DNA from: JADGRB01 sp963835825 | GTDB lineage: Bacteria > Myxococcota_A > Polyangia > Fen-1088 | Direction of reading: 5' to 3' | DNA: 64,000 nt | Assembly (NCBI GenBank): GCA_963835825.1 | Contig: CAWIGZ010000001.1 | Location: 2,269,011 to 2,333,010 of the forward strand | Shown: piece by piece, positions 28,275 to 37,887 of the stretch | Layout: each line of letters starts with the position of its first letter | Numbering within the stretch: position 1 is the stretch's first letter | The notes under the pieces: model-generated | Database searches by the model: none | Told to the model about the DNA's origin: nothing | The model's input: only the letters and a program-made list of their open reading frames with translations | Program-made: the position numbers and the translations under genes

Positions 28275-28613
28275 TTAGAGCCCGCAAGCCCCGCCCCCAG
28301 GCTCGGTTGTGTCCAGCGTGCACCTCCACGTGCCCCCGTGACAGGCGCAGAAGCAAAAGAAGTTCGTTGGCACGGGGCGGCCCACCACGGCCCGGGCGGG
28401 CAAGGGGCGCCTCACGGCGCCGCGCAGTTGATTGAGGTAGGTGGCGATGAGGGTCTCGAGCGTCCAGAAGCGACCGCCGATCATCGTGCGCGTGAACGAG
28501 GCGCTGGCCAGATGCGACTTGATCGACTGTATGAGCCGCCCCTGCCCATCGCCCTCGGCGAGCGCGAGCGCGGTGTTGGTGGTCCCGAAGTCGATCCCGA
28601 CGTGAAGGGCCAT
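28275..28613 (-). pseudogene. N-terminal fragment of an Hsp70/DnaK-like (YegD-type) ATPase
   Basis: About 112 aa. The start has the phosphate-1 motif GIDFGTTNTALAL, then FWTLETLIATYLNQLRG and AVVGRPV, the usual opening of YegD-type Hsp70 relatives. Real family members are about 420-600 aa, so this is only the first fifth. After GRPV the sequence turns into Cys-rich unrelated residues and stops. I read it as a truncated remnant; the rest of the gene is not in the flanking bases. Confidence 0.65.
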
Positions 28614-28668
28614 CACCGGGGCTTTACTTCAAGTGGGGCGGGCCCGGCGGGCGAGATCGATCGGCGCG

Positions 28669-29445
28669 TCAGTTGTCCATCCAAGCTGGCCCCCTCGGCC
28701 CGGTATACGGGGATTCGTTCGGGGGTCGGCGATCGACCCGACGGAACGGAATGTCGATCGCCGCGACCTGGCGTGTCGGCTGCCACGCCGGTGTCGGCTC
28801 TTGCAGGCCGAGCTGGAGGGTCGCCCGACTCTCCCGGGCGTCGACCTTTTGGAAATAGAGGAAGCCACTCACGCTCCCGCCGTTCTCCAACACTCCCTCC
28901 GGCAGCGCGCGCTCGAGCATACTGTCGGTGGGCAAGCCTGCCCGCGACGCGACCGAGTAAATGGACGGCCCGTGGGCAAGGGGCCCGGTCCAGACCGGCA
29001 ACCAGGGGTAAACGGGCGCCAGGTACGCTGCGACCTGGAACTTGTCAAAATCGCCGCCGTCCTTGACCACGAAGACCGGTTTCGACCCGGAAGCGGGCAG
29101 AACGTAAGGCGCGAGTGCAACGTAGACCGCGCCCGATGCCCCCTTCAGCGTGAACTCGTCGTATTGGACCCGTAACGACCGCCCTGTCTCGTTGTGCAGG
29201 GTGACCCAGACGGGCGTCAGCTCGGTCGCCACGTTCTTTGGCGAACTGTCCCAAACGCTCCCGTCGGCCGTCACCGTCACGCCGCTTCGGCTCTCAACCG
29301 CCAGCGAGCTTCTCCCGAGCGCGCTCTTGTGGCCAGAGGCCGGCAACAGCTCGGGCTCGGTGGCGCAGGCGCCCACCGAGCCGATCAGCGCCACGAGCAC
29401 GACCCGCATCGACGTCCCGCACAGCTTCCGGATTCGTCGTTGCAT
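28669..29445 (-). CDS. Lipoprotein, paralogue of the 41509-42234 lipoprotein
   Basis: About 258 aa from ATG 29445 (GGCAGG upstream), with lipobox SVGAC. The C-terminal half shares a distinctive block with the lipoprotein at 41509: ALPEGVLENGG, GFLYFQK and later IDIPFRR here, and ALPEGVLGPGG, GYLYFES and IAIPLRV there. Both also share an earlier LRV(Q/L)YxxFTLK block. This is a small paralogous family; the domain is unknown to me but beta-rich. It is secreted and lipid-anchored. Confidence 0.75.
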   Translation of the reverse strand: MQRRIRKLCGTSMRVVLVALIGSVGACATEPELLPASGHKSALGRSSLAVESRSGVTVTADGSVWDSSPKNVATELTPVWVTLHNETGRSLRVQYDEFTLKGASGAVYVALAPYVLPASGSKPVFVVKDGGDFDKFQVAAYLAPVYPWLPVWTGPLAHGPSIYSVASRAGLPTDSMLERALPEGVLENGGSVSGFLYFQKVDARESRATLQLGLQEPTPAWQPTRQVAAIDIPFRRVDRRPPNESPYTGPRGPAWMDN

Positions 29446-30098
29446 GATCGCCTGCCTTTCTGCTTGGGCCATGGCGAGCTTTGCCGTGCCGAAGACTGAG
29501 GCGCTCACTCGTCTCAACGAGGGCACAACTTCGTCGCGCTCGTCTTCATGTACGTTGGCCGCTTTGAGGCCACCTGCAAGCGCGAGTGCGGGACCTGCGC
29601 CGCCCGCGTGCGGCGCTGGCCGCGCCCGACTGTCACTGGGCTGCGAGCGGCTGGATGTGCTTGCGGCTCGAGTCATCCATCGGCCCGGACGGCACCATCA
29701 CGGCGAGCGTGACGGGGTTCCCCGAGCTGGGCAGCTGCGCGGGCGCCGGTACAGACGGGGTACAGACGGCATCCGCGCCGTCCCCACCGACGACATCGAC
29801 GGTGCCCGACGGCATCCCGTTCACCGACCAGCTGGTCACATAGGCAGGGCCCAGCCCCAGCTCCGGCGGATCGGTGTCCAGCTCGTCGCCCGGCCTGAAA
29901 CATTGCGCACGTGGCGCACGTTCACGGACGGGGAAGCTCTCTGAAGGTCGACTTCAACCAGAGCCACTGTTTTCGAAACGTGCGGCTCCACGTTGTCTCG
30001 GACCGACTTTCCCTCTGCGAAGAAGGTCTCCGTTCATTTTCACGATCCCGACGCTGACCGGGCTGGAGCACGAGGCCATCCCGAGGACGTCGTGGTTC
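29446..30098. other. Gap of about 650 bases with one weak minus-strand ORF
   Basis: The only protein-like stretch is a minus-strand frame (29633-29839, open further to about 29930) that reads in part GPAYVTSWSVNG and GTVDVVGGDGADAV. A nearby frame shift may hide its start. It could be a broken secreted protein gene. Confidence is low, and I see no RNA gene or repeat here. Confidence 0.3.
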
Positions 30099-30446
30099 TC
30101 AGGCCACCGAGACGGGCCCGTGATCGTCGCAGTGACCGGCGTGCGCGTGGTGCAGGTGCCCTGAAACCACATGGTCGGTGTGGTCACCGTGTGGGACGGC
30201 CTGGTGCCCGCAGCTGGCGCCGTGCTGGTGAGCCGGGGCGTGGCCAGCGCACGCATGCCCCGGCGCGCAGCGATCGGGATTGGAGTTGCCGACCGCGAGG
30301 GTGTGGTCGTCGACGTGGTTTCCGTGGACATGATGAAGGTGCCCGTCGTGCAAATAGTCGGTGTGCCCATCGTGACCGACGGCGGTGTGTCCGCAGCCCG
30401 CCCCGTGCACATGTCCGCCATGGTTTCTGTGCTCTGAACAGTCCAT
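30099..30446 (-). CDS. His-rich metal-binding-type small protein
   Basis: 115 aa from ATG 30446, with AGGAGG eight bases upstream. About a quarter of its residues are His. It has two related segments: CGHTAVGHDGHTDYLHDGH then LHHVHGNHVDDH, and CGHQAVPHGDHTDH then LHHAHAGHCDDHGP. Such proteins could bind zinc, nickel, cobalt or copper. It lies downstream of the TonB-ExbBD genes in the same direction, which suggests that the operon handles a transition metal. No signal peptide, so it is probably a cytoplasmic store or chaperone. Confidence 0.85.
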   Translation of the reverse strand: MDCSEHRNHGGHVHGAGCGHTAVGHDGHTDYLHDGHLHHVHGNHVDDHTLAVGNSNPDRCAPGHACAGHAPAHQHGASCGHQAVPHGDHTDHVVSGHLHHAHAGHCDDHGPVSVA

Positions 30447-30598
30447 CCTCGTCACCTCCTGTCTGCGCCAGAACGCTAGCAGCCGAGCGTCGAGCAGACC
30501 TGCGAGATCGACTCGGTGAAGTCCCGTAATTTGGCGCGCTTCGCGCGGGTCAGTGCGGCTGTCGCTGGCGGCTTCCGTCGGTCGTCATCCCCAGGTGA

Positions 30599-30886
30599 TC
30601 ACCTTACGCAGCGGTGCGCGATCTCTTCAGGGTCGCGGGCCGAACGCAGGCACCCGGTCAAGTCGTCGGTGACCCGGACGGCACGGCACCGGGCGAGATC
30701 GTCGTCGAACCGACGGGCCAGCTCTTCTTGCCAACGCGGCACCAGGGCCGGATCGTGGAACCCCTGCTCCTTCAGCTCCATCTCGACGAGCCGGTCGAGA
30801 ATCGCGCGGCAGTCGTCCGCCGTGGCGGCGTGCCGATGGCAGCCCGCGACCGTGGCCAACAGCGACAGGGCGCCGAGCGCAGCCAC
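30599..30886 (-). CDS. Small lipoprotein at the end of the TonB operon
   Basis: 95 aa if it starts at GTG 30886, which has GGAAG eight bases upstream. The signal peptide (ALGALSLLATVAGC) ends in a lipobox, and a short helical domain with three more Cys follows (ELARRFDDDLARC and TGCLRSARDPEE). It begins shortly after the TonB stop at 30909. I do not recognise the family. The role in uptake is inferred from position only. Confidence 0.6.
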   Translation of the reverse strand: MAALGALSLLATVAGCHRHAATADDCRAILDRLVEMELKEQGFHDPALVPRWQEELARRFDDDLARCRAVRVTDDLTGCLRSARDPEEIAHRCVR

Positions 30887-30908
30887 CCGCCGGATCTTCC
30901 GCCGCGCT

Positions 30909-31733
30909 TCATCGGTCGAAGTGGACCCGGATGGGGACCGACACGCCGGCGACCGGATCGCCGGCGTTGTTGCGGGCGGCGCCGAACTGGGCCTGATTCT
31001 GCAGCGCGCACTGCCGGGCCTCGGCACCGAAGCCGTAGCCGGGATCCGACAGCACGTCGATATGGTCGATGTTTCCGCTGGCGCGTACAGCCGCGCGGAT
31101 GACGACTGTCTGGTGGTTGATCTGGAGGGCGTCCGCTTCGGCCGGCCAGGCGCAGCTCCAGTCCGCCTGCGCGAGGGAGACCGGGCGGGCCCGGCTGCGC
31201 GGCGGGGCCTGGCCTGTCGCGCTGGGGGCGACGGTTCCGGTGACCGCCTGCCGGTTGGTGCCGCTGCTGGTCGTCGAGCCACCCGCGTAGGAGGGTCCCG
31301 ACCCGACCACGAACGCCGAGCCGGTGAAGTCGAGGGGCGAGGTCGAAGCGGCGGCGAGCTGCCCCGCCTGGGCCGGCGGTGCCGGCGCGCGGCGCGCCGC
31401 CGTGTGAACGTGCGCGCGGATGGCCGGCTCGGCGACGTGCGACACCGGGGGCGCCTCCGCGGGTGGGGGCGGAGGCGGCGGGGGCGTCACGTCGACCGCC
31501 CGCTCCGCCGCGATCGCATCGTGCACGCGGGCCGCCATCTCGGCAGCGACCGACGCTCCCGAGCGCCCGAACGCTCCCACCACCAGGATCGCGACGGCAT
31601 AGAGCCCGACAACCATCGCGGCGCCCAAAGCGAGGCGGCGGATCCGCCCGCCCGGCTCTCCCGCGAACACCAGATCAACGATCCGCGCGGGGCGGTCGTC
31701 GCGCGCTTCCTCCCTCGGCCGGCCTTCGAGCAT
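30909..31733 (-). CDS. TonB-like energy transducer
   Basis: 274 aa. A single membrane helix near residues 35-58 (RLALGAAMVVGLYAVAILVV) follows a short cytoplasmic end; a Pro-rich stretch (eight Pro in a row) spans toward the outer membrane; the C-terminal domain (VVIRAAVRASGNIDHIDVL and later GVSVPIRVHF) is TonB_C-like. It sits directly after ExbD, completing an ExbB-ExbD-TonB motor for the receptor at 35104-37753. Confidence 0.85.
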   Translation of the reverse strand: MLEGRPREEARDDRPARIVDLVFAGEPGGRIRRLALGAAMVVGLYAVAILVVGAFGRSGASVAAEMAARVHDAIAAERAVDVTPPPPPPPPAEAPPVSHVAEPAIRAHVHTAARRAPAPPAQAGQLAAASTSPLDFTGSAFVVGSGPSYAGGSTTSSGTNRQAVTGTVAPSATGQAPPRSRARPVSLAQADWSCAWPAEADALQINHQTVVIRAAVRASGNIDHIDVLSDPGYGFGAEARQCALQNQAQFGAARNNAGDPVAGVSVPIRVHFDR

Positions 31734-31739
31734 CGGATG

Positions 31740-32168
31740 TCAGTGGGGAGTGGAGGTTGGCGCGTCGGGAAGCGCGCCGAACGCGACGCGCGTGATGCCC
31801 AGCCCCTTGAGCTCGTCGAGCAGGTGGAGCACCTTGCGGTGCGGGACTTCGCCGTCGGCCTGGATGACGGCCCGCAGATCGGGGTTGCCGGCGAACGCCG
31901 CCCCGGCGCGCTTCTCCAGCTCTCTGTCGTCGGTCACGGCCGCGCCGTTCACCAACGCTGGACCACGCAGGGGCACGATGATCGAGAGGACCACCTGCAC
32001 CTCCTCCCCGTGCGCCGCGTGCGGCAGATCGAGCGGCACCGCCGGGGTGACGATGATCTTGGCGGTCACCACGAAGATCACCAGCAGCACCAGCATCACG
32101 TCGACCAGCGGCGTGACGTTGATGCCGGCGATGATCCCGCCGTTGTCGTTGTTACCCGCCGACGCCAC
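31740..32168 (-). CDS. exbD: ExbD/TolR biopolymer transport protein
   Basis: 142 aa from GTG 32168, with GGGAGG six bases upstream. GINVTPLVDVMLVLLVIFVV is the membrane helix with the functional Asp of the ExbD family; the periplasmic part carries IQADGEVPHRKVLHLLDELK. It overlaps the ExbB gene by 17 bases, so the two are translationally coupled. With ExbB it makes the proton-driven stator complex. Confidence 0.93.
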   Translation of the reverse strand: MASAGNNDNGGIIAGINVTPLVDVMLVLLVIFVVTAKIIVTPAVPLDLPHAAHGEEVQVVLSIIVPLRGPALVNGAAVTDDRELEKRAGAAFAGNPDLRAVIQADGEVPHRKVLHLLDELKGLGITRVAFGALPDAPTSTPH

Positions 32169-32862
32169 CTTGCACCTCCCGCAGCGGCGGAGTCTCGCCG
32201 GGGCCACGCGCGTCGTCGGCGATATAGGCGAGCACCAGGTTCGACAGGACGTCGGTCCCCGACAGCAGCGACGTCACCCGGCGCTGCAGATAGTTGTAGG
32301 CGGCCACCGCCGGCAGCGCGACGGCGATCCCGACCGCGGTCGCCACCAGCGCTTCGGCAATGCCGGCCATCACCGCCTGCGAAGCCACCTGCCCAGCCGA
32401 GGTGGCGCCGTGGCCGGGGGCCGCGTGGCCCAGCTCTTCGAAGGCATGGATGACGCCGACCACGGTCCCGAACAGGCCGACGAACGGCGCGTTGTTGCCG
32501 ATGGTGGCGAGAAAAGCCAACCCCCGCTCCAGCCGCCCCCGCTCGAGCGCCTGCGCGCTCACCATCGCCTTCTCTGCCGCTTCGGTGCCGCGATCGGCGA
32601 GCCGCAGCCCGGCATCGGCCACCCGAGCCGCCACCGCCAGGCTCGTCTCCAGCTCCTTGCGAGCGCGCACGTAGTCGCCGGCAGCCAGCTGCTCGTCGAG
32701 CGCGCGCGCCAACGCCTCCAGATCGCCACCGCGCCTGCGCAGGTAGAGCCAGCGCTCCATCGCCAGCGCCATGCTGGACATCGACAAGGCGCCCAAGAAC
32801 CACAGCACCCACCCAGCGCCGGACGCGAGCAGCACGTCCTTGACCGACTCCATCGCGCTCAT
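32152..32862 (-). CDS. exbB: ExbB/TolQ/MotA-type proton channel protein
   Basis: 236 aa. Three membrane segments are seen: one near residues 15-33, then a pair around LATIGNNAPFVGLFGTVVGV and ALVATAVGIAVALPAVAAYN. The GLFGTVxGV and EALVATAVGI motifs are diagnostic. Together with ExbD and TonB it uses the proton gradient to power outer-membrane uptake. Confidence 0.93.
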   Translation of the reverse strand: MSAMESVKDVLLASGAGWVLWFLGALSMSSMALAMERWLYLRRRGGDLEALARALDEQLAAGDYVRARKELETSLAVAARVADAGLRLADRGTEAAEKAMVSAQALERGRLERGLAFLATIGNNAPFVGLFGTVVGVIHAFEELGHAAPGHGATSAGQVASQAVMAGIAEALVATAVGIAVALPAVAAYNYLQRRVTSLLSGTDVLSNLVLAYIADDARGPGETPPLREVQGGVGG

Positions 32863-32874
32863 CTCATGGTCCTT

Positions 32875-34257
32875 TCAGAGCGGTGAGGGGTAGTGCCGGA
32901 AGACGTAGCACAGCCCGTCGGAGTTCAAGTGTCCCTGGGTGCTCTGGTTATAGGTCGCGAAGTCGTAGTAGTCGCGCAGCCCCTTCGCGGTTCGCTCGGG
33001 GCCGATCGCCAACGAGATCGTCTGGGCGTCGAACGCCATCGGGCCGACGAATTCGGCATGCACGTCGGTGGGCGGCGCGATGCAGTACCGCCAGGAGAGC
33101 TGATTGCCGAAGGCGTCGGTGTATTCGCGGTAGGGCACGCCTTCGGTCATCTCCAGCGTCACCGTCGGGAACGTCACGTTGGCCCCCACGGGCCCCTGCC
33201 CCACCACCCGCGCCGCAAGCTGATCGAAGTGCGCCGGCGAGTCGTGCAGCACGCTGTCCCAGAAGGGGTGATCGGTATGCACAGTAATCTGGGCGACGAT
33301 CGAAGAGCTGTTCTTGAAGAAGATCCCCCGGGCGTGCTCCTCGCCGGCCAATGGGGCGGCCGGATCGTTGTCGGGGTTCTGGCAGTTCAGGTACGAGGTC
33401 GGCGTGACGAAGCAAAGCCGGAACGGGACGGTGTCCCCGGGCTGCGGCCAGCCCATTCCCGCACCGTAAAAGCTCGGGCAGGCGGCGGTCGCCGACGCCG
33501 CCGTGGGGCAGGTGCAGGTCGTCGGATCTCCGCGGAAGGTCGCGTTCCCGACGTAGAGGACCGTGCAGCCCTCGGCCGCCATCTGCGCGTAGTCGGCCAG
33601 GCCCGCCGCATCGAGGTTGACGTTCATGGCGCTCGCGCTCGCGCCGACCAGGTCGAACCCAAACGCGTACGGATTGGCGCCGCTGGTGTCGAAGGCGGCG
33701 CTGTTCCCGAGCGGGTAGTTCCGGTGGGCGAGAGCCGCGATCGGGACGGCCTCCTCCCCGGGACCACCCTTGCCGGGTAGGTAGCTGGGATCGCTGTGGG
33801 CGAGATCGACCGCCCACGGCCCGGTCACCTTGGCCACCACCGGCTCGGTGCAGGACTGGTCGCCGGGGCTCACGTCGGGCCCGTTCGAGAGCGTGATGTT
33901 GTCGACCGTCGTCAAAAGACGCGTGAAGTGGACGTCCCAGCCGTCGACGAAGGCGGGATCTCCGGGATTCACCGGCGGGAACGAATACCCGGTCAGCGCC
34001 AGGACCTCGCCCGAGACCGCGAAGATGACACCGCCGGGACCTGGATCGGCCGGCGGCGTGAACGGCTGCAGCGTCGCCGGCGTACCGCCGGCCGTCGAGG
34101 CGACGCCCCCGTCGGGGCCAGGGACCGCGCCCCCGTCGCTGGCTGCCGCGGCGCCGCTGGCGCAGGTGACATTCAGCGACTGCTTGCTCGAGCAGGAGGT
34201 GAGCGCGAGCGCCGCCGCCCCCACCGCCGTCAGACCAATTCGGGTTTCTGCGCGCAT
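32875..34257 (-). CDS. Secreted lipoprotein of the TonB operon, unknown function
   Basis: 460 aa. Lipobox ALTSC. Many Asp/Gly-rich beta segments and eight or more Cys. Segments such as WDVHFTRLLTTVDNITLSNG, AVDLAHSDPSYLPG and ITVHTDHPFWDSVLHDSPAH look like a two-domain extracellular protein. Its place between the outer-membrane receptor and ExbB makes it a candidate surface or periplasmic ligand binder for the same substrate. I cannot name a family. Confidence 0.75.
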   Translation of the reverse strand: MRAETRIGLTAVGAAALALTSCSSKQSLNVTCASGAAAASDGGAVPGPDGGVASTAGGTPATLQPFTPPADPGPGGVIFAVSGEVLALTGYSFPPVNPGDPAFVDGWDVHFTRLLTTVDNITLSNGPDVSPGDQSCTEPVVAKVTGPWAVDLAHSDPSYLPGKGGPGEEAVPIAALAHRNYPLGNSAAFDTSGANPYAFGFDLVGASASAMNVNLDAAGLADYAQMAAEGCTVLYVGNATFRGDPTTCTCPTAASATAACPSFYGAGMGWPQPGDTVPFRLCFVTPTSYLNCQNPDNDPAAPLAGEEHARGIFFKNSSSIVAQITVHTDHPFWDSVLHDSPAHFDQLAARVVGQGPVGANVTFPTVTLEMTEGVPYREYTDAFGNQLSWRYCIAPPTDVHAEFVGPMAFDAQTISLAIGPERTAKGLRDYYDFATYNQSTQGHLNSDGLCYVFRHYPSPL

Positions 34258-34282
34258 GACGTTCTCTCCTCGTTGAGTCGGT

Positions 34283-35104
34283 TCACAGATCGCTGGACCA
34301 CGAAAACGTGTAGGGGCCGACGGACCTTAGGTTCGAAAACAGGTCCTGGCCCGTCGGGAAGTAGGCGGGCGACGTCGGATCGTCGCTGAACGCGTATCCC
34401 GTGGCGGGATCACCCGGGAGCTCGCTGAAGTCGATTCCGATGAAAAAGAACCGCGGATCCACGCGCAGCAGGAGGCCGCCCGTCCTCTGGATGGTCAGCG
34501 CCGCGGGAATCGGCGTCACGATCCGCTCCTTGCAGATGGGATCGCCCCCGCCCGTCCCGGCGCCCGCCGGGAGATGGTTGGCCGAAATGGTGAGCGTTCC
34601 CGTGAAGGGGTACGGGGTGCCCGCCTTCGTCGCGGTCCCGGCCACGGTCAGGATCGCCGTCGAATCGACGGCAATGTTGACGTCGCCTCCCGTGAGCCAG
34701 ACCTGTCCGATCATCGGAGCGGGCTCGGTGACGCCCAGGCCGGGCGCCATCGACGGCGCCGGCATCGGAAAAGGCTCCGGCGTCGCGTCGAGCAAGTCGA
34801 CGTCGATCCCGGTGCTCCCCAGCGGTGGCACCACCTGCCCCACCACATAGACCCCGGTCTGGTAGCACCCCGTGACCTGGGCGCCCGACGCGGGCGCCGT
34901 TTGATACAGATAAACGGCGCCGATGTGGAGCTTGGCCTCGGTCAGCACCACGTCGAAGGCTCCGGAGGTGAACGACAGCGGCTGATCGGCGACGGCGTCC
35001 TCGGGGCCGGCCGCGGCCGCCGCGAACTGGATCGTGTCGCCGCCCGTCTGGCCGACGCAGCCGACGCAGAGAACACAAACAAACACGGCGATCGTCGCGC
35101 GCAT
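34283..35104 (-). CDS. Lipoprotein of the TonB operon, unknown function
   Basis: 273 aa. Lipobox VLCVGC. The mature part has beta-rich segments: LSFTSGAFDVVLTEAKLHIG, VYVVGQVVPPLGSTGIDVDL and LLLRVDPRFFFIGIDFSELP. Start ATG 35104 overlaps the receptor stop by four bases (ATGA), so it is made together with the receptor. The ligand is unknown; a metal or metal complex is plausible from the His-rich partner. Confidence 0.78.
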   Translation of the reverse strand: MRATIAVFVCVLCVGCVGQTGGDTIQFAAAAAGPEDAVADQPLSFTSGAFDVVLTEAKLHIGAVYLYQTAPASGAQVTGCYQTGVYVVGQVVPPLGSTGIDVDLLDATPEPFPMPAPSMAPGLGVTEPAPMIGQVWLTGGDVNIAVDSTAILTVAGTATKAGTPYPFTGTLTISANHLPAGAGTGGGDPICKERIVTPIPAALTIQRTGGLLLRVDPRFFFIGIDFSELPGDPATGYAFSDDPTSPAYFPTGQDLFSNLRSVGPYTFSWSSDL

Positions 35105-37753
35105 CAGATCCCTCCGAAGGTGATGGCCAAGGTCGCGAACAGGCCCCGCGGCGCGCCGGCGGTGAAGGTCCGCCCGGGGACCAGCGTCGGCTGCGCCTGG
35201 CTGTGAAAGTCGGACGCGTAGTCGTACTCGCCGAGCCGGTACTGGGAATCGAGCAGGTTCGTGGAGAGCACCTTCACCTGGAACATCGACCAGGCGAGCG
35301 ACGCCGACGCATCGACGGTGAAGATGTCGCCGCTCACCTGCCCGTAGGGGAGCGGCCGCGGGCCGACGTAGGTGATCCCGGCGCCGAGCGCGGCGCGGAT
35401 CGGATAGCCGCGCAGGCGCCAGGGCAAGTCGTGATGGAGCGCGGTGTCCGACCGGAAGATGGCGCCCGGCACGTAGGCGACCGCCTCACCGGTGTCGTTG
35501 AAGGTCGCGCGAACGAGCGTCAGGTTCGCCGACTCGTCGAAGAAGCTCCCCGACAACCGGAGCGCGCCCAGCCACCCCGAGCGCGTCGTCCCGACGCCGA
35601 GGACGTTGCGGCCGGCGGTCTGGTCGAAGATCAGATCGCGGTCGACGACCGTCTGAAACAGCGAGGCCCGCGCCACAATCAGGACGTTTCGGAAGCTCCC
35701 GGCGTAGCCGGCTCCCACCTCGTACGACGTGACGCTGGAGAACGGCGCCGGGATGTCCTGGGTGATGTAGATGGGGTCGACCGAGCGGACGCCCCGGCCG
35801 TAGCTCGCGGAGAGCGTGACGTCGCGGAACGGGCCGACGATGACCGATGCGCGCGGCAAGAAGGCGACGCCCGAAGTGGAGGTCACCTGGTCGGCCTCAC
35901 GCGGCCTTCCCATGTCCTGCTGCGTGAGGCAGCTCTGGTCGATCGGCGGGTTCGTCGTCGAGGGATGGGCGACCGATTGCGCCGCACAGTTGTTGAGGAC
36001 GTCGTAGGTGACGATCTCCGCGCGGCCCCCGCCCCGCAGCGACAACCACCGGAGCGGGCGCAGGTTCAGATCCGCATACAGCCCGACGTTTCCCAGGGTG
36101 GAGCTCGAGATCGGTGTCGGTCTTGTAGGGAACGCCCGTCGACGCCTCCAGGCGCTGCTGCGTGCCGTCCGCCTGGTCGCCCCGCGCGAAGTACCCGAGC
36201 TCCAGCTCCTGACGGAGGGCGAAGGCGTCGAGGTGCAGCCGCGCCGCACCCCGCGCCCCGAACGTCAGCTCGTGGACATTCAGGTCCAGCATGTCGCCGC
36301 GCTGGTCGTGCAGGCTCTGCAGCGGCTCCTGCACGTCCAGCAGGAAGCCGGTGAAGTTCTCCAGCAGCCGCATGTCCCGCTTGATGACGAAGAGCTGCTG
36401 GGTCAGCACCGTGTCGCCCGGGTGCGTCTCCAGATCGGCGGCGATCGAGTAGCGGGAGGCGTCCCCGCCCTCGGGGACCCTCTCGCCGGCGAAGGTCGAC
36501 AGATCGTAGCTGTCGTAAAAGCCGATCCTCCCCGACTGATAGTCCTCCTCGCGGAGCACGCCCGCCGAGTGGAAATGCGTCGAGTAGCCCTGCGCGGTCA
36601 GCCGGAACGAGCCGGTCTCCCCGAAGCGCCCCTCGTACTGCCCCATCGCCGAGCCGCGCTGGGCGTCGCGGTTCTGGCCGAAGCCGTTGGTCTCGTAGAT
36701 CTCGGCGCCCGCGAAGGTGTGCGTGCTCTCGCCCGGCGGCCCCCAGAGCCCGAGCACCCGCCGCGTCCCCCAGCTGCCGGCGGTGGCGCTGGCGGTCAGC
36801 CCCCGCCGCCGCAGCCCGAGCTGGTAGTCGGCGCTGCCCGCAACCGCGAAGTTCCCCTGGCGCGGATCGAACGGCCCCTCGACGACGCGCAGCTGCTCGA
36901 CCAGCTCCGGGATGATGAAGTGCGTGTCGGCGTAGCCGTTGCCGTGCAGGTTGCCCGCCTCGTTGATCGGCACGCCGCCCACCGTCATCTCCAGGTCCTG
37001 GCCGTCACCGGCGTCGAACCCGCGCATGAAGATCTGCTCGGCGTGCCCCTCGCCCCCTTCGTTCGTCAGGAGGATCCCGGGGGCCAGCTTGAGCAGGTCG
37101 GACGCGTTGGCGCGCGGGACCTCAGCCAGCTCGGCCACGCGGATCTGGAAGTCGGCGGCGCCCCGGCTGGGCGGCGGGCGGCGTCCGAGCACGTTGACGT
37201 CCAGCGCTGGCAGCCCCTTCGTCGGCGCGGGTGCCGCTTCAGGCGCCGGCGGCGGCACCGGGACGGCGACCGGCAGCGGCGCGGTCGTCGTCGGCGCGGC
37301 CGCCGGCATGGAACTCCCTGCCGGCGCCGGCGCCGACGCGGCGGGTGGCGGCACCGACGCGGGCGGCGGCGGCTCGAAGTGAAACAGCAACTGCACCCGG
37401 CTCGCGACCGGCGTTCCGTCGCGCAGCGCCGGATGGAAGCGCCAGCTCATCGCCGCCTTCAACGCCGCCCGATCGAGCGCGGGCGCCACGCCCGTCGTGA
37501 GCTCGACGGCGCTGACGTCGCCGGCAGGGCTGATGGTGGCGGTCACGGCAACGTCCCCCTTGGCTCCTTGCGCCTCGGGCGGGTAAGGCGGCCGGCTCTC
37601 CTCGATCACAGTCGGAGGCTGGACGTGGGGCGCTTCCGTCGGCGACGGCTCGGCGCCCGCCGCCCCCGACGCGCACGCGACCAGCGCGCAGATCGCGACC
37701 GCGCACGAAACCGCAACCGATGAAGTTTTTCGAACGAGCGGATGACGGGACAA
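35104..37753 (-). CDS. TonB-dependent receptor with an N-terminal TonB_C-like domain; frameshift
   Basis: About 882 aa after correction. From the start at 37753: signal peptide, then a TonB_C-like domain (PPYPPEAQGAKGDVAVTAT and later MSWRFHPALRDGTPVASRV), a Pro/Ala linker, a plug domain (DLLKLAPGILLTNEGGEG and IFMRGFDAGDGQDLEMTVGG), then the barrel. The first frame runs to TGVPYKTDTD and the other continues at ISSSTLGNVGLYADLNLRPL, so one base is extra near 36110. The last strand ends in FATLAITFGGI. A receptor with its own transducer-like domain is unusual. Confidence 0.85.
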
Positions 37754-37887
37754 CGAAGCCTCCAGGCGCGTGCCAGGCGGCGGGCGCGCAGTCGCGCGCC
37801 ACGGCCGACGAGACCGCCACGCCAGCTCCAGAGCGGGCGCGCGGCGACCAGACGACCGGCCAAAACGGCCGGCCCACGTCGAAGTCG

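Noticed and set aside
30772..31011. An alternative lipoprotein start overlapping the TonB stop (ATGA)
   Set aside because: That frame lacks a signal peptide; the GTG at 30886 gives a proper lipobox.
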